Shown here piece after piece: positions 1-5,031 of a stretch of DNA of 6,022 nucleotides (the stretch's first letter is position 1; every line of letters starts with the position of its first letter). Source of the DNA: Leptolyngbyaceae cyanobacterium M65_K2018_010. Its GTDB lineage: Bacteria; Cyanobacteriota; Cyanobacteriia; Phormidesmidales; Phormidesmidaceae. The position numbers and the translations under genes are program-made. The notes under the pieces are model-generated. The model made no database searches. It saw only the letters and a list, made by a program, of their open reading frames with translations, and had not been told where the DNA came from. The stretch is from the NCBI GenBank assembly GCA_015295885.1, contig DVEE01000564.1, positions 1 through 6,022 on the forward strand, given 5' to 3'.

Positions 1-71
1 TTAGTTCAATCAGGTCGAGTTCTTTCAAACCAAGGTTTCAGTCTCGTTGCCGAGATTTGGTGATTGGCGAG
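1..71 (-). CRISPR. Leader-proximal end of a type I-D CRISPR array, cut by the window edge
   Basis: One repeat (35-71) and at least 34 bases of the first spacer (1-34) are visible; the array continues beyond the left edge. On the minus strand the repeat ends in CGAGACTGAAAC, the ending typical of cyanobacterial type I-D repeats as I remember them from Synechocystis 6803 CRISPR1. The array has the same orientation as the cas genes, and its leader lies directly after cas2, the usual place. Only one repeat copy is present, so the call rests on repeat resemblance, internal hairpin, length and position rather than on observed periodicity. The spacer may be a base or more longer than what is visible. 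Confidence 0.85.
35..71 (-). repeat. First CRISPR repeat (37 nt) with Cas6 hairpin
   Basis: Read on the minus strand, the unit begins CTCGCCAATCACC and ends CGAGACTGAAAC. It contains the palindrome CTCG-GCAA-CGAG (positions 54 to 43), which can extend to a 5-bp stem. In the related Synechocystis repeat the equivalent hairpin is cut at its 3' base by Cas6, leaving an 8-nt 5' handle. The same rule predicts cutting between positions 43 and 42 and a handle ACTGAAAC. Exact borders are inferred because no second copy is visible. Confidence 0.82.
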
Positions 72-94
72 CCCGGAGCCTGAAAGCCTTGCGG

Positions 95-123
95 TATAAA
101 GGTTTCAAGAGTTGATTTGGCAA
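95..123 (-). promoter_or_regulatory. Candidate promoter for the CRISPR array
   Basis: On the minus strand, TTGCCA (123-118) and TTTATA (100-95) are separated by 17 bp, the spacing of a sigma-70-type promoter. Transcription would start near 88, about 17 nt before the first repeat. The -35 match is good but the -10 is poor, so this is only the best-placed candidate in the leader. Confidence 0.3.
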
Positions 124-139
124 GCCAGAGTTTTTGAAG

Positions 140-147
140 GCGATCGC
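140..147. repeat. HIP1 palindrome GCGATCGC (one of four)
   Basis: GCGATCGC occurs at 140-147 in the leader, at 2229-2236 and 2477-2484 inside cas4, and at 3298-3305 inside the antitoxin gene. In random sequence of equal base use about 0.1 copies would be expected in 6 kb. Over-representation of this octamer (HIP1) is a known mark of many cyanobacterial genomes. It appears in the cas4 and antitoxin genes as well as the leader, so these parts seem adapted to a cyanobacterial host. Confidence 0.85.
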
Positions 148-218
148 CTATCTCAAACATACCCCCTCGCCGGGAGGTGATCGCGAAAAAATATTGAATT
201 TTCAAGGTTCTAAGATTT

Positions 219-260
219 TGGCAAACCCCCCAGGAAAATTGGACTTGCTGAGGTTTGCCA
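219..260. repeat. Inverted repeat TGGCAAACC in the leader
   Basis: TGGCAAACC at 219-227 is matched by its reverse complement GGTTTGCCA at 252-260, a perfect 9-bp inverted repeat with a 24-bp spacer. It lies at the cas2 end of the leader. It could be a protein-binding site for transcription or spacer integration, or form a hairpin after cas2. There is no T-run that would make it a typical rho-independent terminator. Confidence 0.5.
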
Positions 261-279
261 GAAAATAACCACCTTTCCA

Positions 280-576
280 TCATAGGATGATGGCCTCGGT
301 TTGGCGCGGCTTTTCAGAGCCATAGGTCATTGTTCGCTTCACTGCGCCAGCATCCAAAATGTAGACCCTGACCGAATCCGTTTCTGGCTTAACCAGGCGT
401 TCCAGTTGTACCTGCAACCGGGCAAACTGAGTCGCCGTCAAAAAACACTCAAACACGCTGTACTGGGTCCACTGTCCGTAGCCCGAAAGCATTTTGTGGA
501 GGCGATTGCGCCGTTTATTAGCGGCTTTATCGTCGGGGAGGTCATAGATGATCAGGTAGAAGAGTTTTTGAGGCAT
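280..576 (-). CDS. cas2: CRISPR-associated protein Cas2
   Basis: This 98-residue protein has the usual Cas2 length. Its ferredoxin-like fold begins with a beta strand ending in YLIIYDLPDD, with the conserved aspartate at residue 12. The segment RNRLHKMLSGYGQWTQYSVFEC (about residues 23-44) is the classic Cas2 helix and second strand. Cas2 dimerises and bridges two Cas1 dimers to form the integrase that inserts new spacers at the leader-repeat junction; the aspartate is conserved but nuclease activity is not needed for integration in systems studied. It is the last cas gene before the leader. The ATG at 576-574 gives the canonical MPQKLFYL start. Its stop TGA (282-280) touches an ATG, but the frame that follows is judged spurious. 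A pyrimidine-rich leader sequence precedes the gene, without a Shine-Dalgarno. Confidence 0.97.
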   Translation of the reverse strand: MPQKLFYLIIYDLPDDKAANKRRNRLHKMLSGYGQWTQYSVFECFLTATQFARLQVQLERLVKPETDSVRVYILDAGAVKRTMTYGSEKPRQTEAIIL

Positions 577-681
577 GGGGAGCCAGGGGAAGAAGGAGGC
601 AAGGGGAGGTGGCGGAAGGGAGAGGACGGGAAATCAGGGTGTTGATAACAAGCACTAAAGATAAAGAGTACTGAACCACCA
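577..681 (-). other. cas1-cas2 spacer with polypurine/polypyrimidine tract
   Basis: The 105-bp gap between cas1 and cas2 has no gene. Its cas2-proximal half (577-631) is made almost wholly of G and A on the plus strand, so the mRNA carries a long C/U-rich run directly before the cas2 start codon. A similar tract precedes cas4. I see no Shine-Dalgarno and no hairpin followed by a T-run. It resembles the low-complexity intergenic repeats of filamentous cyanobacteria. Confidence 0.6.
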
Positions 682-1659
682 TTACCGTAGTATTAAGGGT
701 TTGTAGGGAATATCTTCTTGGAGGTGGCGGCTCAGTAGCCGGGCCTGGAGTTCAACTGCGCGGCGATAGGTGCAGCGGTAGTCAAAGACGGGATGTTTGA
801 ACTCATCGGTCATTTTACGCTCGAAAGCCTGGAGGAAGGTTTTCCGCCCGATATCTGAGAGGGTATACGCCCCCAGGCTTTCCGAAAAGTCCTTAGGTTG
901 AATCTCGCGGTTGTTGAGTACTGCCAACACCAGGTTATCGGCAATTAGCGGGCGAAATTCCTCCATCAAGTCTAGTACAAGGGCGGGTTGACCGTGGTGA
1001 ACCTCGTGGAGGTAGCCCACGTAGGGATCTAGCCCAGCCACATGAACTGCAGCCGTCACCTGCACCCGCAGCAGGGCGTAGGCAAAGCTGAGCAAGGCAT
1101 TGACTGGGTCTTTGGGTGGACGACGATTGCGACCGGTAAACCCCCAGTCGTGCTTGAGCATGGGGGGCCAGCAGGCAAAATACTCCCTGGCGGCCATGCC
1201 TTCAATGCCCCGCACTTGGTCGAGGGTCGATTGCTGCCTGGCAGCCTTCTTGCGGCCTTTGAGGGCATTGTCAGGTTGACCATGGCGATAGAGTACGCTG
1301 AACTGGTTATGAATTTTGGCTTCGACAATGTTCTTCACCAGCGCCAGGCGTTTTTCGGCATCTAGGTGCAGTGCATATTGAGCCAGCCGCAGTTGCCCAT
1401 TGCGAGAGTGGCCTGGCAGAGCAGACCCCAGATACTTCCCAAAGCTGGTCAGGTAGTGGACGGGTAGCCCAAGTTCTAGGGCATAGGTGAGAGCATCGCC
1501 GGTAATTTGGGGGTTGCCCATGAGCACCACCTGCTCGACGGTCTGGGCAGGTATGGCTCGCTTCTGCCAAGAACCGTCCTCTTGCCGCAGGGCAATGGAG
1601 AAGGCTTCGTATTTTTTGCTGAGAACAGCGTCGGGTTGGGTGACGTAGAGGGTAGGCAT
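682..1659 (-). CDS. cas1: CRISPR-associated endonuclease/integrase Cas1
   Basis: This 325-residue protein has normal Cas1 length and both domains: an N-terminal beta domain (about 1-85, starting MPTLYVTQPDAVLSKK) and a C-terminal all-helical catalytic domain. The expected metal-binding residues are present: E153 in GIEGMAARE, H218 in GYLHEVHHG and D230 in LDLMEEFRP, with E234 close by. Cas1 with Cas2 catalyses the two transesterifications that join a protospacer to the array. The flanking cas4, cas2 and csc genes fit the type I-D adaptation module. The ATG at 1659-1657 matches the family start, although no good Shine-Dalgarno precedes it. It ends 105 bp before cas2. Nothing in the sequence suggests a defect. 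Confidence 0.97.
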   Translation of the reverse strand: MPTLYVTQPDAVLSKKYEAFSIALRQEDGSWQKRAIPAQTVEQVVLMGNPQITGDALTYALELGLPVHYLTSFGKYLGSALPGHSRNGQLRLAQYALHLDAEKRLALVKNIVEAKIHNQFSVLYRHGQPDNALKGRKKAARQQSTLDQVRGIEGMAAREYFACWPPMLKHDWGFTGRNRRPPKDPVNALLSFAYALLRVQVTAAVHVAGLDPYVGYLHEVHHGQPALVLDLMEEFRPLIADNLVLAVLNNREIQPKDFSESLGAYTLSDIGRKTFLQAFERKMTDEFKHPVFDYRCTYRRAVELQARLLSRHLQEDIPYKPLILR

Positions 1660-1696
1660 GATCGTTGTTGGTTATTTGTGATTGGTTATTGGAGGG
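1660..1696. repeat. Short direct repeats between the four-helix-bundle gene and cas1
   Basis: TTGGTTATT occurs at 1668-1676 and again at 1682-1690, separated by five bases. GTGATTGGT at 1678-1686 overlaps the second copy, and its reverse complement lies at 2101-2109, on the other side of the four-helix-bundle gene. These resemble short tandem repeats of cyanobacterial intergenic DNA. They fill most of this 37-bp gap and leave cas1 without an obvious Shine-Dalgarno. Confidence 0.5.
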
Positions 1697-2064
1697 TTAG
1701 CGGGTTTTGTTGACGATGGCGTTGCGGTAGGCGTTGAGCTTGGGAGCGAGGGTGTCGATTAGGGGCTTGAGGGTAGTGATTTGGTCGTTGGTAAGGAGTT
1801 GCGGGGTGTGGGCGCGTCGAAGCCAGTGCTGGGTTTCGGCGAGGGATCCTCGGGCGATGGTGATAAAGCGGGCATTGTCTTTGTAACTGCCTCTGCCAGT
1901 CCCCTCAGCGATATTGGCTCCAATGCTGTCAGCAGCTCTGACCAACTGTTTGCCAACTGTGTCTTTGACAAAAAATCCCAGGTCAAAACAATCTCCCAAA
2001 TCGCATCAGCCAATTGCTCCGATAATTGGTAAACCTCTAGCTCTTTAAAGCCCTTACTCACCAT
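1697..2064 (-). pseudogene. Four-helix-bundle (23S rRNA intervening-sequence) protein gene with a one-base frameshift
   Basis: Two overlapping frames join into one family-length protein of about 122 residues. The first 32 residues start VSKGFKELEVYQLSEQLADAIW and run to TWDFL; the second frame continues VKDTVGKQLVRAADSIGANIAEG, then RFITIARGSLAETQHWLRRA. This is the S23/four-helix-bundle family (PF05635/TIGR02436), whose biochemical role is unclear. The joint falls at T_TTT_TTG (1975-1969): staying in frame needs one extra T or a -1 ribosomal slip, and the slip gives exactly the family spacing. So the gene may be decayed, mis-sequenced or read by frameshifting. The rest of both halves looks intact. 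It sits between cas4 and cas1, where type I-D loci usually have no gene. Start ATG 2064-2062 is chosen for its very strong Shine-Dalgarno. Confidence 0.85.
1969..1975 (-). promoter_or_regulatory. Slippery heptamer T_TTT_TTG at the frame joint
   Basis: In the incoming frame the codons are GAT TTT TTG, so the heptamer fits the X_XXY_YYZ pattern for -1 frameshifting. After the slip the next codon is GTC, which begins the conserved VKDTVGKQ segment. Possible stimulators are weak: a GGGAGA (1997-1992) lies 16 nt upstream and a 5-bp hairpin GTCAG-AGCTG-CTGAC (1942-1928) starts 26 nt downstream, both farther than usual. A plain one-base loss in the T-run is equally compatible. Confidence 0.4.
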
Positions 2065-2068
2065 TCAT

Positions 2069-2078
2069 CACCTCCTCC
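2069..2078 (-). promoter_or_regulatory. Strong Shine-Dalgarno of the four-helix-bundle gene
   Basis: GGAGGAGGTG on the minus strand is close to a perfect complement of the 16S rRNA 3' end, and it ends 4 nt before the ATG at 2064-2062. It is the strongest ribosome binding site in the window; cas1, cas2 and cas4 have none that I can see. It fixes the start. An ATG at 2068-2066 in another frame stops after four codons. Confidence 0.8.
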
Positions 2079-2098
2079 AACCAAGAACCAAGAACAAG
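2079..2098. repeat. Tandem heptamer AACCAAG
   Basis: AACCAAG (2079-2085) is repeated at 2086-2092 and followed by the degenerate AACAAG (2093-2098). It fills the gap between the cas4 stop and the Shine-Dalgarno of the next gene. It looks like one of the short tandemly repeated heptamers (STRR type) common in cyanobacterial intergenic DNA. Confidence 0.6.
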
Positions 2099-2683
2099 TC
2101 ACCAATCACCTCCCGCCAAAACCCTCACCTCAAAGGGCAAACAAATCCCCTGCAAACTACACGCCTGGCATTTGCGCTTGTGGTTGATGGGCTGGGGAAT
2201 AGGGGCAGCGAGGGCGGCATGAGCGGCAGCGATCGCGCTCTCCGTAGCCGCTCTCAACTCTGGGGTAAAGGATACGATTTGGCGACGACGATTGCTGTGG
2301 TAAAAGATTTCGCCGTGGGGAACTAGCTGGCCGGTGCGTTCTTCTAGGCAGAGCCCGGCGGCACAGAGTTGGAAGTGATCGCTGAGGTGGCGACCCATCG
2401 TGCCTTTTTTGAACTCCACCGGTACAAGTTGCCCCTCTCGTTCTTCTACCAGATCGATGATGCCTTTGATTTGCAGGCGATCGCTCCAGACCCACTGATG
2501 ACGGCGCAGGAGGGTATCGCCGTCGTACTGCTGGCTTTCGTCATCTACGACCCGGTGCAGGTGGCGACCGAGGATGATGTGTTCGTTATCGGCCATTTCG
2601 CCCAGTTGATATTCCAGGTAAAACCGGCGTGGGCAGTATTCCCAGGCGTTGAGGTAGGCGAGGGGGAGGTAGTCGTCGGGCAT
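2099..2683 (-). CDS. cas4: CRISPR-associated exonuclease Cas4
   Basis: This 194-residue protein has typical Cas4 length and a RecB-like nuclease fold. Four cysteines are placed to hold an iron-sulfur cluster: C17 in YCPRRFYLEY, then C172, C175 and C181 near the C-terminus (CQACSLQGIC). Nuclease residues are visible: H43 in GRHLHRVVD, D77 in GIIDLVEE, E90 and K92 in PVEFKKG, and Q105 in QLCAAGLCLEE. In systems studied, Cas4 trims prespacers and selects the PAM end before Cas1-Cas2 integration. Start ATG 2683-2681 gives the expected N-terminus, though only a pyrimidine-rich tract precedes it. Two HIP1 sites lie inside the gene. The next gene downstream is the four-helix-bundle insertion, which separates cas4 from its usual neighbour cas1. 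No motif is missing. Confidence 0.96.
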   Translation of the reverse strand: MPDDYLPLAYLNAWEYCPRRFYLEYQLGEMADNEHIILGRHLHRVVDDESQQYDGDTLLRRHQWVWSDRLQIKGIIDLVEEREGQLVPVEFKKGTMGRHLSDHFQLCAAGLCLEERTGQLVPHGEIFYHSNRRRQIVSFTPELRAATESAIAAAHAALAAPIPQPINHKRKCQACSLQGICLPFEVRVLAGGDW

Positions 2684-2716
2684 GGTGGGGAAGAGGGAAG
2701 GGGGAGGCGGGGGAGG
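2684..2716 (-). other. Polypurine/polypyrimidine tract before cas4
   Basis: The 33-bp gap between the toxin gene and cas4 is almost all G and A on the plus strand, so the cas4 mRNA begins with a C/U-rich leader. The purine-rich character continues into the 3' end of the toxin gene (to about 2760), so the last toxin residues may be encoded by the tract. It resembles the tract before cas2. No Shine-Dalgarno is visible. Confidence 0.5.
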
Positions 2717-3142
2717 CTATTGGAGGGTAGGGAAGTGGCGGGTGAGGAAATCTTGAGGGGGAAGGATGGGTATGCCTGAGATTTCGGCCAGGGTGAGCAG
2801 GTCGAGGTCGCCGCTGATGAGGCTATCGGCAGTGGCGGCTATGGCAATGGCCAAAATGCTGGCATCGTCGGGGTCGCGCAGGCGGTCAATGGGCAAGAGA
2901 GGGGCAATGATAACCTGGGCTACTTCACGAATGGCTTCTATAGCGCTGTCGGCATCGGTGCCCAGTTGCTGGAGCTTGGGCTGCAATTTGGGTTTGCTGA
3001 AGGTGCGGGCCAACTCCTCTAGCTGGGCGGGGGAGGTATAGGCTGTAAGCTGACCTTGGCGGACAAGCTGGAGCACCTGGCCTGGTGGCCCGCCCCATAA
3101 CAATCCAGAGATCCAGATATTAGTGTCAATGACAACGTTCAT
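2717..3142 (-). CDS. PIN-domain toxin (VapC-like RNase)
   Basis: The 141-residue protein is a complete PIN domain of the toxin-antitoxin type (COG1569/TIGR00305-like). The acidic residues that bind catalytic metal are present: D6 in VVIDTNIWISGLLW, E42/E43 in QLEELARTF, D92/D93 in LRDPDDASILAIA, and D112 and D114 in LISGDLDLL. Such proteins cut tRNA, rRNA or mRNA and stop growth when free of antitoxin; the target here is unknown. The start ATG (3142-3140) overlaps the antitoxin stop in an ATGA, so translation is probably coupled. The pair sits between cas6 and cas4, in the same direction, and is not part of the standard type I-D set. All catalytic positions are intact, so it is likely an active toxin. 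Confidence 0.9.
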   Translation of the reverse strand: MNVVIDTNIWISGLLWGGPPGQVLQLVRQGQLTAYTSPAQLEELARTFSKPKLQPKLQQLGTDADSAIEAIREVAQVIIAPLLPIDRLRDPDDASILAIAIAATADSLISGDLDLLTLAEISGIPILPPQDFLTRHFPTLQ

Positions 3143-3414
3143 TCTGGCGCAACCTGGGTAGCCATTTCGCGGCGCACGTCTTTGACCAGGGCGGTGATCT
3201 CTTCCATGGTGAGCTGGTCAGGATCGGGGCCTAGGGCTTCTACCTTGGCCATTAGGGCATCGAAGGTGGAGGGTTTCTGGATTTTTTGCAGCAAAATGCG
3301 ATCGCCGGTTTGCCAAACCAGGTATTCATCCCCTGGGTTAAGGGTTTGGAGGATGTCCTCAGGAAAATCGAACTGTCGCTGGTCGTTGATGCTAACAACT
3401 TTGGCTTGGGTCAT
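3139..3414 (-). CDS. Antitoxin with AbrB/MazE-like DNA-binding domain (VapB-like)
   Basis: This 91-residue protein starts with a swapped-hairpin AbrB/SpoVT-type domain: VVSINDQRQFDFPEDIL then LNPGDEYLVWQTGDRILLQKI (about residues 6-46). The C-terminal half is helical and acidic, as expected for a tail that wraps and blocks a PIN toxin. Antitoxins of this kind usually repress their own operon. The ATG at 3414-3412 is preceded by AGGAG with 7-nt spacing, and the stop overlaps the toxin start. Family assignment is by pattern and by pairing with the PIN gene, and is less certain than the toxin call. A HIP1 site lies in the gene (3298-3305). Confidence 0.8.
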   Translation of the reverse strand: MTQAKVVSINDQRQFDFPEDILQTLNPGDEYLVWQTGDRILLQKIQKPSTFDALMAKVEALGPDPDQLTMEEITALVKDVRREMATQVAPE

Positions 3415-3468
3415 GGTTTAGCTCCTAAGCTATAGAGCACAGTAATGTTGAGATACGAGGGATAGGTG
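3415..3468 (-). promoter_or_regulatory. Antitoxin leader with Shine-Dalgarno and small palindrome
   Basis: This 54-bp gap lies between the cas6 stop and the antitoxin start. It holds AGGAG (3426-3422) at good spacing, and TAGCT-CCTA-AGCTA (3419-3432), a 5-bp palindrome that overlaps the ribosome binding site. The palindrome is a plausible operator for the antitoxin or a small mRNA hairpin covering the site. I see no convincing -35/-10 pair, so the pair may depend on read-through from the cas genes. Confidence 0.45.
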
Positions 3469-4314
3469 CTAGGTAGACAGGGAGGGCTGCACCTGCCCCA
3501 TTCCCATCGTAGTTTTGTAGCCTACTCCAGCAAAGAATGCGTATTGGGCCAAAATAGAGGCTATACGGGCTTGTTCAGCATCAGGGAAGCGGTAGCGTAC
3601 CCAGCCTATAGAGCCAATTTGAGGGCCACCTTCGAGCCGCAGTACCTGAGTTTTGAGGTCAAAGGCAGAGACCATGCCCTGCCATTCGATCTGGGGAAAG
3701 TGTAGATCCTTTGGGGCAAAGGCATTCCAGCGGCGGAGCAGGCTACCGAAGACTAGCTCTGGCAGCGGAAACGGCTGAATCGTTCTTTTGCCCTGCTTGA
3801 AAGCGGTAGGAGATTGAAATTCTAAATAAATATCGTCACTGATTGGGCTGACAGTCCCTAACAAACGATAATCTCCCATTTGAACTTGTTTGTGCCCACC
3901 AGGTAATGCTTCAACTCCTCGACAAACAAAGGGGAATTTGCCAAGAGAAATAGGCTTAGTTCCCCACGTATCTATACCTGTCAGCAAAGGCTGTAGCAGA
4001 TCGCCATCTAGTAGGCTGATTCGGAAGTAAAATTCATCATCGGGTTGGGTGCCATGCTTGCGCCGTTTGCCCAGCAGCCCCGATAGGCTTATTGGAGACA
4101 TTTGAGCATTATGAATTGCCTGAGCTACGACCGAATCCCCGGCTTGCATCCAGTCTAAGACCTGAGCATGAATCGCACGCCCTAGGGTTGTAGGTAATTG
4201 CCCTTTCCCCGCAGACCCTAGCAGCACCACCAAGGAATAGATGGATGTTGATTTAAGAGGCGTTGGCAACGTATCTTGCACCATAGCGAGAGCTAATGGG
4301 TAAGTCGGTATCAT
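3469..4314 (-). CDS. cas6: CRISPR-associated endoribonuclease Cas6
   Basis: This 281-residue protein carries Cas6 family marks: GRAIHAQVLDWM with H49, a candidate catalytic histidine; QMSPISLSGLL (about 71-81); LEFQSPTAFKQGKR followed by PFPLPELVFGSLLRRWNAF (164-199); and the C-terminal glycine-rich loop FFAGVGYKTTMGMGQV (260-275) that contacts RNA. Cas6 cuts the repeat in the precursor transcript and, in type I-D, yields crRNAs with an 8-nt handle. The ATG at 4314-4312 has GGAGA (4326-4322) 7 nt upstream, which favours this start, but that creates a 62-nt overlap with csc1. The ATG at 4284-4282 would still overlap by 32 nt and has no Shine-Dalgarno. The first 20 residues look unlike the family, so the start is the weak point. 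Confidence 0.94.
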   Translation of the reverse strand: MIPTYPLALAMVQDTLPTPLKSTSIYSLVVLLGSAGKGQLPTTLGRAIHAQVLDWMQAGDSVVAQAIHNAQMSPISLSGLLGKRRKHGTQPDDEFYFRISLLDGDLLQPLLTGIDTWGTKPISLGKFPFVCRGVEALPGGHKQVQMGDYRLLGTVSPISDDIYLEFQSPTAFKQGKRTIQPFPLPELVFGSLLRRWNAFAPKDLHFPQIEWQGMVSAFDLKTQVLRLEGGPQIGSIGWVRYRFPDAEQARIASILAQYAFFAGVGYKTTMGMGQVQPSLST

Positions 4315-5011
4315 CAGGAAGTCTCCAATAGTCGCCTTCTAACTGAGCTTGACTGACTAAACTCACGGGAGGCATTACAACCCGGTTATACACAAGTAAG
4401 CGGGTAGATGGTTCTAGATCTAGGGGATTGAGAGGGTGACGACAGATAAACGTGCCTGACCCCGTTTTCAGGTCTGTAATAGGAGTGGCCTGAATATGGA
4501 TTTTGGCGGCCCACTTGCCTAGACGAATCCAGGTTCGGCGTTTGTCATCATCCTGCTGCTGCATCCAAGTTGGTAAGGTCGCTCGGTCTGTTGCCGCAAT
4601 ATAGGTGCGGTAGGTGCTGCCTACAGCCAATTCTTTAGCACGACCAAAGTTGATGGGGTAGTTGCGGTCAGCCCCCTTGTCACCAAACTGCTTTGATTTG
4701 CCGTAGTAGTTAACTTGAGCCGCCTTAAAGGTATTCACCTGGTATGTCCACTGCAAGGGGCGAGCAGGAAAAACATAAATTCCTGCTTCATTTAAGGGGT
4801 GCAGACTCTGTTCATGGCGGCTATCGAGATAGCTCGGTTTTTGGGCAAATTCTCCCTGCAACCGATAGGGTCGATTCAAATACTGCTCCTCGAATAGGGC
4901 ATAGCTGAGTGCCCAGTTATGCAAGTATTTTTCGGTTTCAAACAGCGTTCCCATTTCGCGGGTGGCGAAGAAAACATTGTCATGGAGGGTTAAATCACAT
5001 TGATAAAGCAT
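4253..5011 (-). CDS. csc1: Type I-D CRISPR effector subunit Cas5/Csc1
   Basis: This 252-residue protein matches the Csc1 (type I-D Cas5) family as I know it: an N-terminus LYQCDLTLHDNVFFATREMGTLF, then ETEKYLHNWALSYALFEEQY (about 26-45), and conserved mid-region blocks INFGRAKELAVGSTYRTYIAA and WIRLGKWAAKIHI. Csc1 is the Cas5-like subunit that binds the 5' handle of the crRNA and joins the Csc2 backbone to the large subunit Cas10d. It starts 20 bp after csc2 and its 3' end overlaps cas6, so csc2, csc1 and cas6 are a tightly packed transcription unit. The start ATG 5011-5009 fits the family. No Shine-Dalgarno stronger than a short GAG is seen. Confidence 0.94.
   Translation of the reverse strand: MLYQCDLTLHDNVFFATREMGTLFETEKYLHNWALSYALFEEQYLNRPYRLQGEFAQKPSYLDSRHEQSLHPLNEAGIYVFPARPLQWTYQVNTFKAAQVNYYGKSKQFGDKGADRNYPINFGRAKELAVGSTYRTYIAATDRATLPTWMQQQDDDKRRTWIRLGKWAAKIHIQATPITDLKTGSGTFICRHPLNPLDLEPSTRLLVYNRVVMPPVSLVSQAQLEGDYWRLPDDTDLPISSRYGARYVANAS
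4322..4326 (-). promoter_or_regulatory. Shine-Dalgarno GGAGA inside csc1, for cas6
   Basis: GGAGA on the minus strand lies 7 nt before the ATG at 4314-4312 and inside the csc1 coding sequence. It is the main sequence support for starting cas6 there rather than at the second in-frame ATG. Confidence 0.45.
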
Positions 5012-5031
5012 CTCATTATTTTCCCAGATGC

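Larger units (their letters stand above)
72..279 (-). promoter_or_regulatory. CRISPR leader between cas2 and the first repeat
   Basis: This non-coding stretch of about 208 bp lies between the cas2 stop and the first repeat. It is where the array promoter and the Cas1-Cas2 integration signals should lie. It resembles other cyanobacterial leaders I recall, with a G-run followed by TTTGCCAAAATCT and AGAACCTTGA on the minus strand (from about 232 to 201). It also holds a TGGCAAACC inverted repeat, a HIP1 palindrome and A/T-rich runs near 183-203. A reading frame crosses it (38-283, minus, starting in an ATGA overlap with the cas2 stop), but that frame also runs through the repeat and has no recognisable family, so I treat it as chance. 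Confidence 0.75.

Noticed and set aside
162..177. CCTC/GAGG hairpin in the leader as a rho-independent terminator for the cas operon
   Set aside because: The stem is only 4 bp and no T-run follows it on the minus strand.
38..283. An 81-residue minus-strand reading frame that starts in an ATGA overlap with the cas2 stop
   Set aside because: It runs through the leader and the whole first CRISPR repeat, has no recognisable domain, and lies where a leader is expected. The ATGA overlap looks like coupling but is most likely chance.
1958..1999. Independent start of the second four-helix-bundle frame at the ATG 1999-1997
   Set aside because: This start would give the residues MGDCFDLG, which are unlike the family, and would lose the conserved N-terminal helix that is present in the other frame.
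3415..3468. A CreTA-like RNA toxin-antitoxin in a gap between cas genes
   Set aside because: The gap is only 54 bp, with no repeat-like antitoxin RNA. No other gap inside the csc-cas6 block is larger than 20 bp.
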